NCBI RefSeq assembly: GCF_014595955.1
Contig: NZ_JABVCF010000004.1
Coordinates: 62,001-126,000, forward strand
Length of the DNA stretch: 64,000 nucleotides
Reading direction: 5' to 3'
DNA from: Pseudaminobacter soli (ex Zhang et al. 2022)
Lineage (GTDB): Bacteria > Pseudomonadota > Alphaproteobacteria > Rhizobiales > Rhizobiaceae
The number at the start of each line of letters is the position of its first letter. Position 1 is the first letter of the stretch. Shown here piece by piece: positions 38,250 to 45,598 of this stretch. Position numbers and translations under genes: made by a program. A model generated the notes under the pieces. That model was not told the origin of the DNA. It saw only the letters and a program-made list of their open reading frames with translations, and made no database searches.

Positions 38250-38482
38250 TCGAGCACGTCACCGCCAAACTGCTCGATGAAGGTCTGCATGTCGCCGGCC
38301 GAGCGGAAGCTGTAGAGGGTCAGGCGCTCGTCGGTGATGGGGCTCATCTGGATATCCATGTCGATCGACGACGGCCGGGCCTGCGCGATCGGCCGCGTGC
38401 AGTGGAAGCGATAACCCTGCCCGTCGAGGGCGCGGGCTCGGGTTTTCGTGAGACCAACGGTCCGGATGTGAGGGCTAGACAT
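38246..38482 (-). CDS. Small phage protein of unknown function
   Basis: 78 residues, beginning MSSPHIRTVGLTKTRARALDG. No recognisable domain. A GGAGA ribosome-binding site lies directly beside the 19-base operator-like element at 38493-38511, making this gene a likely target of that control. Confidence 0.65.
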   Translation of the reverse strand: MSSPHIRTVGLTKTRARALDGQGYRFHCTRPIAQARPSSIDMDIQMSPITDERLTLYSFRSAGDMQTFIEQFGGDVLE

Positions 38483-38492
38483 TTTCGTCTCC

Positions 38493-38511
38493 TGTTAAGA
38501 ATTTCTGGACA
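38493..38511. promoter_or_regulatory. Repeated 19-base operator-like element, copy 1
   Basis: TGTTAAGAATTTCTGGACA on the plus strand, in the gap between two leftward genes. It touches the ribosome-binding site of the 38246-38482 gene. Confidence 0.65.
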
Positions 38512-38522
38512 GTACGGCCGAA

Positions 38523-38879
38523 CTAAAACCCGAGTTCCTTGGCGGCGCTGTCGATCGCGGTGAAGAGGTCACCTTCCACATAGATAGTGGTGTTACGCTC
38601 GTCGGCCCAGTTACCGCAGGCGAGTTCGACGATCAGGCCAGCGAGTTTACCGGCTGCTGCCTTGTTCTCGATCTGGTCGACGATCGTCTCGTCATCGGTG
38701 TTGCTGTCGACGCCGATCTCCATGTCGCTCACGATCTGGTCATCCGACTCGATGCTGGAGATGAACTCCCCATAAGCTCTGTTGAATTGTCCCTCGATCG
38801 CGGCGAGGCCGGGGATGAAGATGTTGTCGACGCGGACGCCGCGTTCGCGTAGTGCGATGATCTGTTCGTGTGTGAGCAT
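38523..38879 (-). CDS. Phage protein of unknown function, acidic
   Basis: 118 residues, strongly acidic in the middle (SSIESDDQIVSDMEIGVDSN then TDDETIVDQIENKA). The first 30 residues (MLTHEQIIALRERGVRVDNIF) look helical. No family is recognised. The start codon overlaps the stop of the upstream gene. Confidence 0.65.
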   Translation of the reverse strand: MLTHEQIIALRERGVRVDNIFIPGLAAIEGQFNRAYGEFISSIESDDQIVSDMEIGVDSNTDDETIVDQIENKAAAGKLAGLIVELACGNWADERNTTIYVEGDLFTAIDSAAKELGF

Positions 38880-39064
38880 CAGAGTACCTTTTCCGCGAGC
38901 GTCCGTACCAGCACCCGCAATTCGTAGAAGTTTCTGGCCTCGTCGATGGCCATCAGAATCCGTTGCTTCTCGACCCGGCGCTTGGCCTCGAAGATGCTGA
39001 TCCCTTCCCGCGCGCGCAGGTCCTTGACCTGCTGCACGTCAATCTGCGACACGAGAGCCGACAT
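38879..39064 (-). CDS. Small helical phage protein of unknown function
   Basis: 61 residues, almost all helix-forming (VQQVKDLRAREGISIFEAKR, then VEKQRILMAIDEARNF). It sits between two overlapping leftward genes and shares bases with both. It may be a regulatory or adaptor peptide; nothing specific can be said. Confidence 0.6.
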   Translation of the reverse strand: MSALVSQIDVQQVKDLRAREGISIFEAKRRVEKQRILMAIDEARNFYELRVLVRTLAEKVL

Positions 39065-39341
39065 CCTGCGGCTCCGCCCCGATGCTCTTCAGATTGGCCC
39101 AGCACGTTGGCCCGACGTAGAAGGTGCCGCTGACCGGGTCCCGGACGTAGCCGGCATCTGGGACGACTACGAACGGGATGCCGGTGATGTCCGGCATCCT
39201 CATGTCTGTACCGAGGATGCAGGGACCACCAACACCGGGCAATTCGATCTCGTTGGCCACCAGTTCATCAGGAACGCCATAGCGCACGCCGCGCAGCGGG
39301 CTCTCGCGAGGCGGAGGAAGGTCCCTGCAAGGATTCTTCAT
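39039..39341 (-). CDS. Small phage protein of unknown function
   Basis: 100 residues from the Met of MKNPCRDLPPPRESP. Rich in Gly and Pro (YGVPDELVANEIELPGVGGP, VPDAGYVRDPVSGTFYVGP), with no known domain. The longer open frame to 39581 reads arginine-rich shadow sequence, so I start at 39341, where ATGA overlaps the upstream stop. Confidence 0.6.
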   Translation of the reverse strand: MKNPCRDLPPPRESPLRGVRYGVPDELVANEIELPGVGGPCILGTDMRMPDITGIPFVVVPDAGYVRDPVSGTFYVGPTCWANLKSIGAEPQDVGSRVAD

Positions 39342-39760
39342 GCTGCTTCCTTCTCCGTGACCCGCGACCGAACCCACGCGTGGAAGTCCATGCGCCTGAT
39401 GCGCACACAATCGTCCGGCCGGTAGACCTCGTGTGAGTAGCCGCGCTCTGGAAAGTGGAAGCGGGCGTAACGCTCGACCGACACTTTCAAGAGTTCGTAG
39501 TTCATGTTGATCAACTGGACGCAGTCCTTGACGCTGAACCAGTTGCATAGACCTTCGAGGGAATCGGTGACGCTGAGCCATCGGCTCTTGAACGCACGGA
39601 AATAGGGATGTGGTCCCATCGGCAAGTCGGCAGCCTTCGCACCATCTAGTGTGTAGATGGTGTTCACTGGCCTCGCTTCACCGTCATACCAGAGGCCGCG
39701 CCAGTCCTCACGACGGCCGACGCGATAGAGCTTGGCCGGAGCCTCGATCAGTTCAATCAT
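39338..39760 (-). CDS. Phage protein of unknown function
   Basis: 140 residues, beginning MIELIEAPAKLYRVGRREDW; rich in Arg, Tyr and Trp with two Cys. No family is recognised. It overlaps both neighbours by ATGA-type junctions, which indicates coupled translation in the early operon. Confidence 0.68.
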   Translation of the reverse strand: MIELIEAPAKLYRVGRREDWRGLWYDGEARPVNTIYTLDGAKAADLPMGPHPYFRAFKSRWLSVTDSLEGLCNWFSVKDCVQLINMNYELLKVSVERYARFHFPERGYSHEVYRPDDCVRIRRMDFHAWVRSRVTEKEAA

Positions 39761-40515
39761 ATTGTCTCACTCTCCCCTGTATCGACAAGCTTCTCGAACT
39801 CGGTGACCTGCTCCAGAGCACTCTTCAGCGAGTAGGAGAGGTAAGAAATTCTTGACACGATGTCGTCGACTTTCTGGCCCAAGGCAAACTGCTTCTTGGC
39901 CGTGGTGTCGTCGTAGACCGTGTTCAGGTCGATGCCGGCCTTCTCCAGCGTGCGAACCTTCTCCAGCACCTTCTCGGCCTCGCGAGCGCGAAACGTGACA
40001 GCGCGCTCGACCCGAGCCTCGTATTGCTTCTCAAGCTCGGCCGTCTTCAGCCGCACCGCCGCTTCGACCTCGCCGGCATCGACCTCGCTGGCGCGCCGCA
40101 GCATCGCCGCCACGAAGTTCCGGTTGAGCGGCGTGACCGTGTCCAGATTCTTCTTCGGTGCCGGCTTCTTCACCCGCAACGACCCGTTCGGCAGGACCTC
40201 CATATGACCCCAAAGCGCCGGAAGCTCGTGTGCCTGTACGATGTTCTCGGGCGAAACGATCCACCACTTGTCGCAATACTGGGCGACCGCCTCGGCCTTC
40301 TCAGGCAAGGACAGTTCGCGCCGCCAGTCCGACCGGGAGACCTTGATCTCGAACCCCTCGATCAGGAGCCCGCGTGACGGCCACAGGTTCATGACGACAG
40401 CATCCGCATGCCGGCGCGCGTTCGCTCCGGTCCCGTTACTGACCTCGAACATGAGTGCGTATTCACGCGGGTTGAAATAGCGGCGCAGTGCCGCCTTCAC
40501 GTCACCGGTTCGCAT
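39757..40515 (-). CDS. Probable PD-(D/E)xK nuclease-like protein (MmcB-like)
   Basis: 252 residues. The N-terminal half contains HADAVVMNLWPSRG then LLIEGFEIKVSRSDWRREL, which has the D...ExK pattern of the restriction-endonuclease fold and resembles MmcB-type DNA repair proteins. Residues 140-250 are a long charged helical part (AAVRLKTAELEKQYEARVER, LEKVRTLEKAG), probably coiled coil. It may act in recombination or host DNA degradation. The nuclease call rests on the ExK motif only. Confidence 0.6.
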   Translation of the reverse strand: MRTGDVKAALRRYFNPREYALMFEVSNGTGANARRHADAVVMNLWPSRGLLIEGFEIKVSRSDWRRELSLPEKAEAVAQYCDKWWIVSPENIVQAHELPALWGHMEVLPNGSLRVKKPAPKKNLDTVTPLNRNFVAAMLRRASEVDAGEVEAAVRLKTAELEKQYEARVERAVTFRAREAEKVLEKVRTLEKAGIDLNTVYDDTTAKKQFALGQKVDDIVSRISYLSYSLKSALEQVTEFEKLVDTGESETI

Positions 40516-40843
40516 CGATCGCCTTCATGGCAAGGGTGACAAGATGCGGCAGCGGCGTCGTGACAGGAGCGATTGCAAGCGGCGGACGCGGATTCTCGGT
40601 CTTCCCGGAGATGATGATCGGAGGAAGCTCTTTCGAGGCTACGCAATACTTGACGACGCGCTTGTTCTTTGCTTCACGCCGGACCAGATTGAGTCCCACG
40701 AGTTTCCGCAGCGGACGCATCACCGAGGATGCCGCGACCTCATAATCGAAGCCCATATCCTGACCGATGTCGCTCGGACTCATCGGTCCCTTATCGCGCA
40801 GCCTATACAGGACGCGCGCCTGAAATTCATTGAGGATGATCAT
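40502..40843 (-). CDS. Winged-helix DNA-binding protein
   Basis: 113 residues. Residues 1-70 (NEFQARVLYRLRDKGPMSPS, then DIGQDMGFDYEVAASSVMRP and LRKLVGLNLVRRE) fit a MarR-like winged helix-turn-helix; the tail is Pro-rich. It could be one of the phage regulators. Upstream open sequence to 40960 is shadow of dut. ATG 40843 overlaps the dut stop region. Confidence 0.65.
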   Translation of the reverse strand: MIILNEFQARVLYRLRDKGPMSPSDIGQDMGFDYEVAASSVMRPLRKLVGLNLVRREAKNKRVVKYCVASKELPPIIISGKTENPRPPLAIAPVTTPLPHLVTLAMKAIDANR

Positions 40844-40844
40844 G

Positions 40845-41282
40845 TCAGCGCCCCGTCGAACCGAAGCCGCCCTCTCCACGCTGGGATTCCGGCAAGTCGG
40901 CGGTTTCCTCGAACTCGGCATCGGCGTAACTCTCGAAGATCGCCTGCGCGATCTTATCACCGTGCTTGATCGTGAGCGGGACGGTGCCCGTGTTGAGGAG
41001 GATTACGCCGATATCACCCCGGTAGCTCGGGTCGACGACGCCGGCCAGAACGTCGATGCCGCTCTTGTAGGCAAGGCCGCTGCGTGGTGCGATGCGCATG
41101 TACCAGCCCGGCTCGAACGCCATGGACAGGCCGGTTGGAAACAGCTTGCGCGTGCCCGGATATAGCGTGACCTCGCCACCGAGGCCAAGGTCGGCACAGA
41201 TGTCATATCCGGCCGCGTCGGGCTCGCTCTTCTTCGGAAGGATTGCAGTCGGGGAATTTCGCCGAACCAGAACTCTAAGCAT
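40845..41282 (-). CDS. dut: dUTPase
   Basis: 145-residue trimeric deoxyuridine triphosphatase, giving dUMP and keeping uracil out of phage DNA. All five motifs are present: AAGYDICADL (1), IAPRSGLAYKSGID (2), GVVDPSYRGDIGVILLN (3, catalytic Asp), GDKIAQAIF (4) and GEGGFGSTGR (5, C-terminal arm). dUMP made here feeds the phage ThyX. Overlaps the upstream Hint-like gene by 8 bases. Confidence 0.96.
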   Translation of the reverse strand: MLRVLVRRNSPTAILPKKSEPDAAGYDICADLGLGGEVTLYPGTRKLFPTGLSMAFEPGWYMRIAPRSGLAYKSGIDVLAGVVDPSYRGDIGVILLNTGTVPLTIKHGDKIAQAIFESYADAEFEETADLPESQRGEGGFGSTGR

Positions 41283-42435
41283 GGATACGTTGACCTTTCA
41301 CAATGTGCCGGGGGGCGGTCTTCATGATATCGGTGGGATCGCTTGGGTCGGTCATCATCACCGGGTGTGCAGCCAGTTCGACAAGAGCCTGATTGGGCTC
41401 GAAGACGCTGTCGAAAACGAACCCGTTGGCGGCGAGCGGGAAGGGAATATCCGTCCGCTCACCAGTCACGATGACTGCTGGCGACCTTGTCTCGATGCTG
41501 ATGATACGGGCGATCTTTTCGGGGCGGAAAGGTCCGGGGACGCTTCCCTCCGAACGGTAGTCCCTAAGTAAACCGATTCTTGCGGCTATGGTTAGGGCTT
41601 CGTTAGTAAACGCGAGGACATGTCCTCTGACCCGATCTTTCGGAGCTTTATCCGAGGCTACCTCCATGTTGGTTGTGATTCCGAAACGGAGTTCCAGCAT
41701 CTCAGCGATTCGCTGGACGGTATCGAGAGACCGGTGTCTGATGATAGCGTTTCTGTCGTCGATCATGGCTCCGTTGATGAGCCCGAACGCAAACGCCCAC
41801 GAGGCCTCTCGTGAGAGAGACATCAGATCAACTCGGAGTTGCTGGGTTTTCGGCTCGATCAACCAACTTGCTGCTCTTGTCAACGTTCGCGACTTCACGA
41901 AAACGAGAGCAGTTGATTCGGTTTTGGTTCGCCGGATGGTAGGACGATAGGCGCGGCCGACACTTCCGTGGCCTTCCTGATCCGCGACAGTAAGTAGGAA
42001 ATTTGCGACATCGTCGGCGACACTGCCCTCGACCAGAGTCATGTTGCTCGGCCGCTGCCGGTCGGTCGAATGCGTCCCGGAGGCGCAGATCATTCCAGTG
42101 AGTGCAAAACGCCGGATGTCCTCCTTGATCTGACCCGCCAGAGGCGCGGCCCAATCCAGCAGCGGGGGATTCGCTGCGAAGGCGTCATCGATCGGAACGT
42201 ATCGGATCAGGCGACCATCCGGCGTCTTGCGGAGAGCGAAGACCGACTCTGGGGTGAGAGTCAATCGTGCGCCGCTCTCCGTCTCGATGGTGAAAAGCGG
42301 CTGCTTCGTCGCCATCGCTTGGATGCGAACCCCACCTTCCAGCAGCCCCGGCTCGGTGCCGCTGCGGTAGCTCAGAGAGCCGTCCGCAGCTTGGTCGAGG
42401 AAGCGAGTCTCGCTATGGAAGATGGGGTTCAACAT
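41275..42435 (-). CDS. Free-standing degenerate Hint/LAGLIDADG (intein-like) protein
   Basis: 386 residues not matching any enzyme, but the order of elements looks like an intein that lost its host gene. There is a Hint block B-like strand PLFTIETESGARLTLTPESV (about residues 50-69). Two LAGLIDADG-like helices follow, FALTGMICASGTH and FAFGLINGAMIDDR, each without the catalytic Asp. A block G-like end, FPLAANGFVFDS, is where the usual His-Asn is missing. It lies between dut and the ribonucleotide reductase gene, a common intein host, but that gene is complete. It may be a domesticated intein or a lone homing endonuclease relative. ATG 42435 is preferred to the longer reading from 42519. Confidence 0.5.
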   Translation of the reverse strand: MLNPIFHSETRFLDQAADGSLSYRSGTEPGLLEGGVRIQAMATKQPLFTIETESGARLTLTPESVFALRKTPDGRLIRYVPIDDAFAANPPLLDWAAPLAGQIKEDIRRFALTGMICASGTHSTDRQRPSNMTLVEGSVADDVANFLLTVADQEGHGSVGRAYRPTIRRTKTESTALVFVKSRTLTRAASWLIEPKTQQLRVDLMSLSREASWAFAFGLINGAMIDDRNAIIRHRSLDTVQRIAEMLELRFGITTNMEVASDKAPKDRVRGHVLAFTNEALTIAARIGLLRDYRSEGSVPGPFRPEKIARIISIETRSPAVIVTGERTDIPFPLAANGFVFDSVFEPNQALVELAAHPVMMTDPSDPTDIMKTAPRHIVKGQRIHA

Positions 42436-42465
42436 GTCCGCATGCCTAGAGGTTCTGGACCTCTG

Positions 42466-42484
42466 TGTCAAGCGTTTCTTAACG
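42466..42484. promoter_or_regulatory. Repeated 19-base operator-like element, copy 2
   Basis: TGTCAAGCGTTTCTTAACG in the 53-base gap between the reductase gene and the Hint-like gene. Both half-sites are clear, with two or three changes from the consensus. Confidence 0.5.
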
Positions 42485-42488
42485 AAGA

Positions 42489-44729
42489 TTAACGGACCGG
42501 GCAAGCTCCCGTGGCGCAATCCTCGATCGCGACGCCGTCGTAGGAGTTGTCGTCGTCAAGGATCAAAGGCTTGAGATTCTTGACATAGGCGTCATAGGTC
42601 GACTGCGCCACGACCTCCTGCGGCAGGTACGGGTGGCCCAACTGCTCGGCCGTCTTGGTCACGTCCGGACGTTCCAAGAACGACACTCCGATGAAGTGGT
42701 CCCACCAGTCGTCCAACCACTCGACGATCTCGGAAACTTCGTGTGGCTCGAAGGCGACCGTAATCGAGCAATTGTGCTGGACGTAGTGATCCATCAGCGT
42801 CCTGTACCGTTCAAGCTGAACGACGGCCGGCTCGGCGTCGACGAAGATCGTCTCCTTGACCCCGTTGACCACGCGCTCGACGGGCGTGAGTCCCTTTTGA
42901 TCGTACTTCACAGGGAAGCGGATCAGCTTTTCCGTGACCTGCTGGTCCTTACCGACCGGCTTGTCGAAGACGTAGTAGCCGGCGTCGAGCGCCTTCTTCA
43001 CCAACGGATCGTGGATCGAGACGGCGACGTTGTTGAAGATGTGCTCGGCCTTCGGCTGATGCGCACCTTCCTTGATCTCGTCTCCGTCCTCGCCCATGGC
43101 CTTGGAGCCGGTGCCATTCGGCTGAACCTGTGTCACCAACGCCGGGCGCGGCGTGCCGAGTTCGTCAGCCATGGAGTTCGCAGCCCAGACGGCGACCTTC
43201 TTGAACCCGTCCAGCATTTCGGCGTTGTCCGCGTACTCCCAATCGACATAGCCGGTCGGGCTGACGCCGCAGAGGCGCAACAGCTTGTTGTTGTCGTCCC
43301 ACGCCGTCTGGAGGACGCCGTCGCGCATCGACACGCAGGTCTGCCGGTAGTTGGCGCGCGCCAGAATGTAGGCGGCACGGTGCAGCGCAGGGAGATCACC
43401 ATTGAAGCGATGCATGACGATCTGCACGAGGTTGCAGAAGCCCTTGGACGGCAAAATGATCTCCGCACACGGGTTGCAACCATCGGCCCACGGCGCGCGC
43501 TTCTTAGCATGTGCCATGTTGTAGAAGCCGGGCTCGCCCGAAAGCTGGATCGAGACGAACATCCGCACAAGCTCTTCGATCGTCGGCTTGCGCATGAACG
43601 TGAGCGAGTTGTTCGACTGGCCGCGCCAGTAGCGATCCGGGTAGTAGTTGTCCTTTGCCTTGGCGAAGCGCTCGGCGTCCGGGTGATCGGCATCAAGAAG
43701 CGCGATCTGGGCGGAGCGGCGCGACGACAGGACGGTGCCGAGGGCGTTGACGATGTCGAGGATGTCGATCGCGTCCAGCGCGCGGCCGGCCGCGTTGTTC
43801 ATCACGTCGATGATGATCTTGAGGCCGTCGCGCAGCGGCTCCCAGCCAGAGGAAATCCAACCATAGCCGCGCAGGCGCTGACCGGCCGGGCGAAGCTGGC
43901 TGAAGTCGAGCACGAGCTTCTTGGCGCGGTACTTCTTGGCCATGAGCGTGCCGGCGAGCTTCGCCCACGCCTTGGCACTGTCGCCGACGACGATCCGCCA
44001 CTCACCCGTCTCCGGGTTGAAGGTGTTGGTGTTCTTCTCCTGACCGCCGCGCCCGGCACGCGTCGACGCAACGAACTCCACCTTCTCGATCCGCTGGCCG
44101 AAGCCAGACAGGAGACCGGGCTGCGGACGAAAGCCCACGCCACAGCCTTGCAACAAAAGCCAAAATGCGTCGACGATGTCGGCCGGAATGCGGATGTCGG
44201 TGAAGGAGCAGTTGAACGCCGCGCTCGGCCGCTCACGGATCACGTCGGTGCCGGCCATCCACTTGACGCGGCCGGACAGCGAGCCCTTACGCGTGCGGAT
44301 GATCTCGCGAAGCTCGGCAAGCTCGGCCTCTTCTTCGGCCGTCAGTTGCCAGAGACGATCATACGCGACAACGATGGCGTCGCGCTTGTGCTTTAGGCGC
44401 TCTAGCTCGGACTCCACCGCAGGAATCTTGGCGAGATCGTCAGCGACATCCTCCAGCCCTTCCATACCGAGGCCGGCAAACTGTCGAGACAGGGACTCAA
44501 TTTCGAGAATCTTGGACCAGAGCGCTTCGATGTCGGTCTGAACCTCTTCGAAGGCGTCCTTCATGTAGCTGTATTTCGCCTTCTTCGCTTCCTCCCAGAG
44601 GTAGCGCTGATGGCCGATCTGCCGGTCGAGAGAGGCGGCTTTGGTTTCGAGACGGGCTCCACCGTCGACGGCTGGACGAAGATATGTACGGTGCTCTACG
44701 AAGGCGGCACGCGCGGACTGATTGGCCAT
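42489..44729 (-). CDS. nrdJ: Adenosylcobalamin-dependent ribonucleotide reductase (class II, monomeric type)
   Basis: 746 residues, resembling Lactobacillus leichmannii RTPR. SGRVKWMAGTDVIRE and AAFNCSFTDI carry the first redox Cys. GCGVGFRPQPG, the Cys of NPCAEIILPSKG (active-site radical Cys; usual NPCGEI) and the C-terminal pair in EDCATGACPVR complete the redox set. It makes deoxynucleotides without oxygen or an NrdB subunit but needs vitamin B12. The N-terminal part (about residues 30-150) is a predicted coiled coil (SELERLKHKRDAIVVAYD) not expected in RTPR. It is fed by host B12, and its product goes to phage DNA synthesis. Confidence 0.9.
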   Translation of the reverse strand: MANQSARAAFVEHRTYLRPAVDGGARLETKAASLDRQIGHQRYLWEEAKKAKYSYMKDAFEEVQTDIEALWSKILEIESLSRQFAGLGMEGLEDVADDLAKIPAVESELERLKHKRDAIVVAYDRLWQLTAEEEAELAELREIIRTRKGSLSGRVKWMAGTDVIRERPSAAFNCSFTDIRIPADIVDAFWLLLQGCGVGFRPQPGLLSGFGQRIEKVEFVASTRAGRGGQEKNTNTFNPETGEWRIVVGDSAKAWAKLAGTLMAKKYRAKKLVLDFSQLRPAGQRLRGYGWISSGWEPLRDGLKIIIDVMNNAAGRALDAIDILDIVNALGTVLSSRRSAQIALLDADHPDAERFAKAKDNYYPDRYWRGQSNNSLTFMRKPTIEELVRMFVSIQLSGEPGFYNMAHAKKRAPWADGCNPCAEIILPSKGFCNLVQIVMHRFNGDLPALHRAAYILARANYRQTCVSMRDGVLQTAWDDNNKLLRLCGVSPTGYVDWEYADNAEMLDGFKKVAVWAANSMADELGTPRPALVTQVQPNGTGSKAMGEDGDEIKEGAHQPKAEHIFNNVAVSIHDPLVKKALDAGYYVFDKPVGKDQQVTEKLIRFPVKYDQKGLTPVERVVNGVKETIFVDAEPAVVQLERYRTLMDHYVQHNCSITVAFEPHEVSEIVEWLDDWWDHFIGVSFLERPDVTKTAEQLGHPYLPQEVVAQSTYDAYVKNLKPLILDDDNSYDGVAIEDCATGACPVR

Positions 44730-44753
44730 CTAATGTTTCCTATGCACGCAGAA

Positions 44754-44802
44754 AGCCAAACCGGACGCGCTTTCACGCGCCCGGCTGGCGCTTGGTTTGG
44801 CT
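44754..44802 (-). promoter_or_regulatory. Large hairpin in the leader of the ribonucleotide reductase gene
   Basis: AGCCAAACC (44754-44762) pairs with GGTTTGGCT (44794-44802). Inside, a second GC-rich stem of about 7 pairs closes a TGAAAG loop (minus strand). It starts 25 bases upstream of the nrdJ ATG. It could be a terminator of the upstream unit, with a TTTCTG tail, or a regulatory leader. I could not find a cobalamin-riboswitch B12 box in it. Confidence 0.5.
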
Positions 44803-44820
44803 CTTGGAGAGAGAATCCGA

Positions 44821-44979
44821 ATGATAGATATTCTTGACACGCCGGTCAAAGAAATCTGGTCAGTGGCTCACGATTTAGCGCCACCAGCATCCGGACCCGA
44901 CTATCTATGGTACGTCTGGAACTTGAAGGCCTGCCGCCCTTACCAACACGTCTACCCGGACAACCCTGCCGTCCAGTAG
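44821..44979 (+). CDS. Possible small rightward ORF opposing the early region
   Basis: 52 codons starting at ATG 44821 after a strong GGAGAGAG site at 7-8 bases. The peptide is aromatic-rich (EIWSVAHDL, DYLWYVWNLKACRPYQHVY). It overlaps the end of the leftward 44905-45267 gene by 75 bases and is against the direction of everything around it, so it may be chance. Confidence 0.25.
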   Translation: MIDILDTPVKEIWSVAHDLAPPASGPDYLWYVWNLKACRPYQHVYPDNPAVQ

Positions 44980-45267
44980 ATATCCTCGATAGTCACGGCT
45001 CATCCTCTTGCCGAGGATCAGCCGGGCCTTTTCAATCAGGGTAAGGCCATCGTCGTCGGCGACGCGCGGACGCATCACCGGCCTCGGGGCGGTATTGGTC
45101 CCCTTGGTCTTGTGGGACGCGGGAACTCCCAGTTCCGCGATCCACCGTTTCACTCTCGCGAGGGAAACCCCATAGTAGGCGGCGATCTCCTCGCGGTTCA
45201 TCCCGTTTTCCCGCAACTTCCGAAGTTCCTCCCGGCTAGGTGTGACCGGGGATGTACCCATTCGCAT
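44905..45267 (-). CDS. Helix-turn-helix protein
   Basis: 120 residues. The N-terminal segment SREELRKLRENGMNREEIAA, then YYGVSLARVKRWIAELGV is a clear helix-turn-helix of the homeodomain-like/resolvase-C type. The basic middle and ARLILGKRMSRDYRGYLLDG may help bind DNA. It is a candidate regulator of the early region. The first Met could be at 45267 or 45261. It overlaps the upstream gene by about 30 bases. Confidence 0.7.
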   Translation of the reverse strand: MRMGTSPVTPSREELRKLRENGMNREEIAAYYGVSLARVKRWIAELGVPASHKTKGTNTAPRPVMRPRVADDDGLTLIEKARLILGKRMSRDYRGYLLDGRVVRVDVLVRAAGLQVPDVP

Positions 45268-45523
45268 TCTCCAATTTCATTTCCACTGTGCCCGGAATAA
45301 TTCCGAACATCTGGTTCATACGCTCCAGCACGGTCCCATCCGTGTAGAGCGAGAACATCGCAGCAACCACGGCCATGGAGGTCGTGATCTGTTCACTCTG
45401 GTCCTTGGCCACACCTTGCCCGTCGAGAAACACTTCAAGGCGAATCTTGTCGTCCTGTCGGTACTCCTCCACGACGATCCGGTTCTCTTCGACGAAGACC
45501 TTCTCTTTTACCTGTTCGTCCAC
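45236..45523 (-). CDS. Phage protein of unknown function
   Basis: 95 residues, starting with GTG. Residues 1-30 are charged (VKEKVFVEENRIVVEEYRQD), followed by an amphipathic middle with Met/Ala residues (ITTSMAVVAAMFSLYTDG). No family is recognised. The GGAG site lies against the palindromic element at 45537-45555. Confidence 0.65.
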   Translation of the reverse strand: MDEQVKEKVFVEENRIVVEEYRQDDKIRLEVFLDGQGVAKDQSEQITTSMAVVAAMFSLYTDGTVLERMNQMFGIIPGTVEMKLENANGYIPGHT

Positions 45524-45536
45524 TACGCAAACTCCT

Positions 45537-45555
45537 GTTAGGAATGTTATCCTAA
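45537..45555. promoter_or_regulatory. TTAGGA palindrome in an early-region gap
   Basis: TTAGGA (45538-45543) and TCCTAA (45550-45555) form a perfect inverted repeat around six bases, beside the ribosome-binding site of the 45236-45523 gene. On the leftward strand it reads ATTCCTAACAGGAG, close to the ATTCTTAACAGGAG seen at copy 1 of the 19-base element. It is a related or second operator type. Confidence 0.5.
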
Positions 45556-45598
45556 ACCGATCAACCTATACGTGTCGAGAACGAATTAGGAACGCCGG

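Noticed and set aside
39839-39857. AGGTAAGAAATTCTTGACA as another copy of the prophage element
   Set aside because: Only the right half matches, and it lies inside the coding region of the 39757-40515 gene; probably chance.
42633-44396. A 587-codon plus-strand frame opposite the ribonucleotide reductase gene
   Set aside because: The minus-strand product has all reductase motifs; the plus-strand one is a shadow.
44730-44904. A cobalamin riboswitch controlling the B12-dependent reductase
   Set aside because: No B12 box or the usual multi-stem core; only the large hairpin described.
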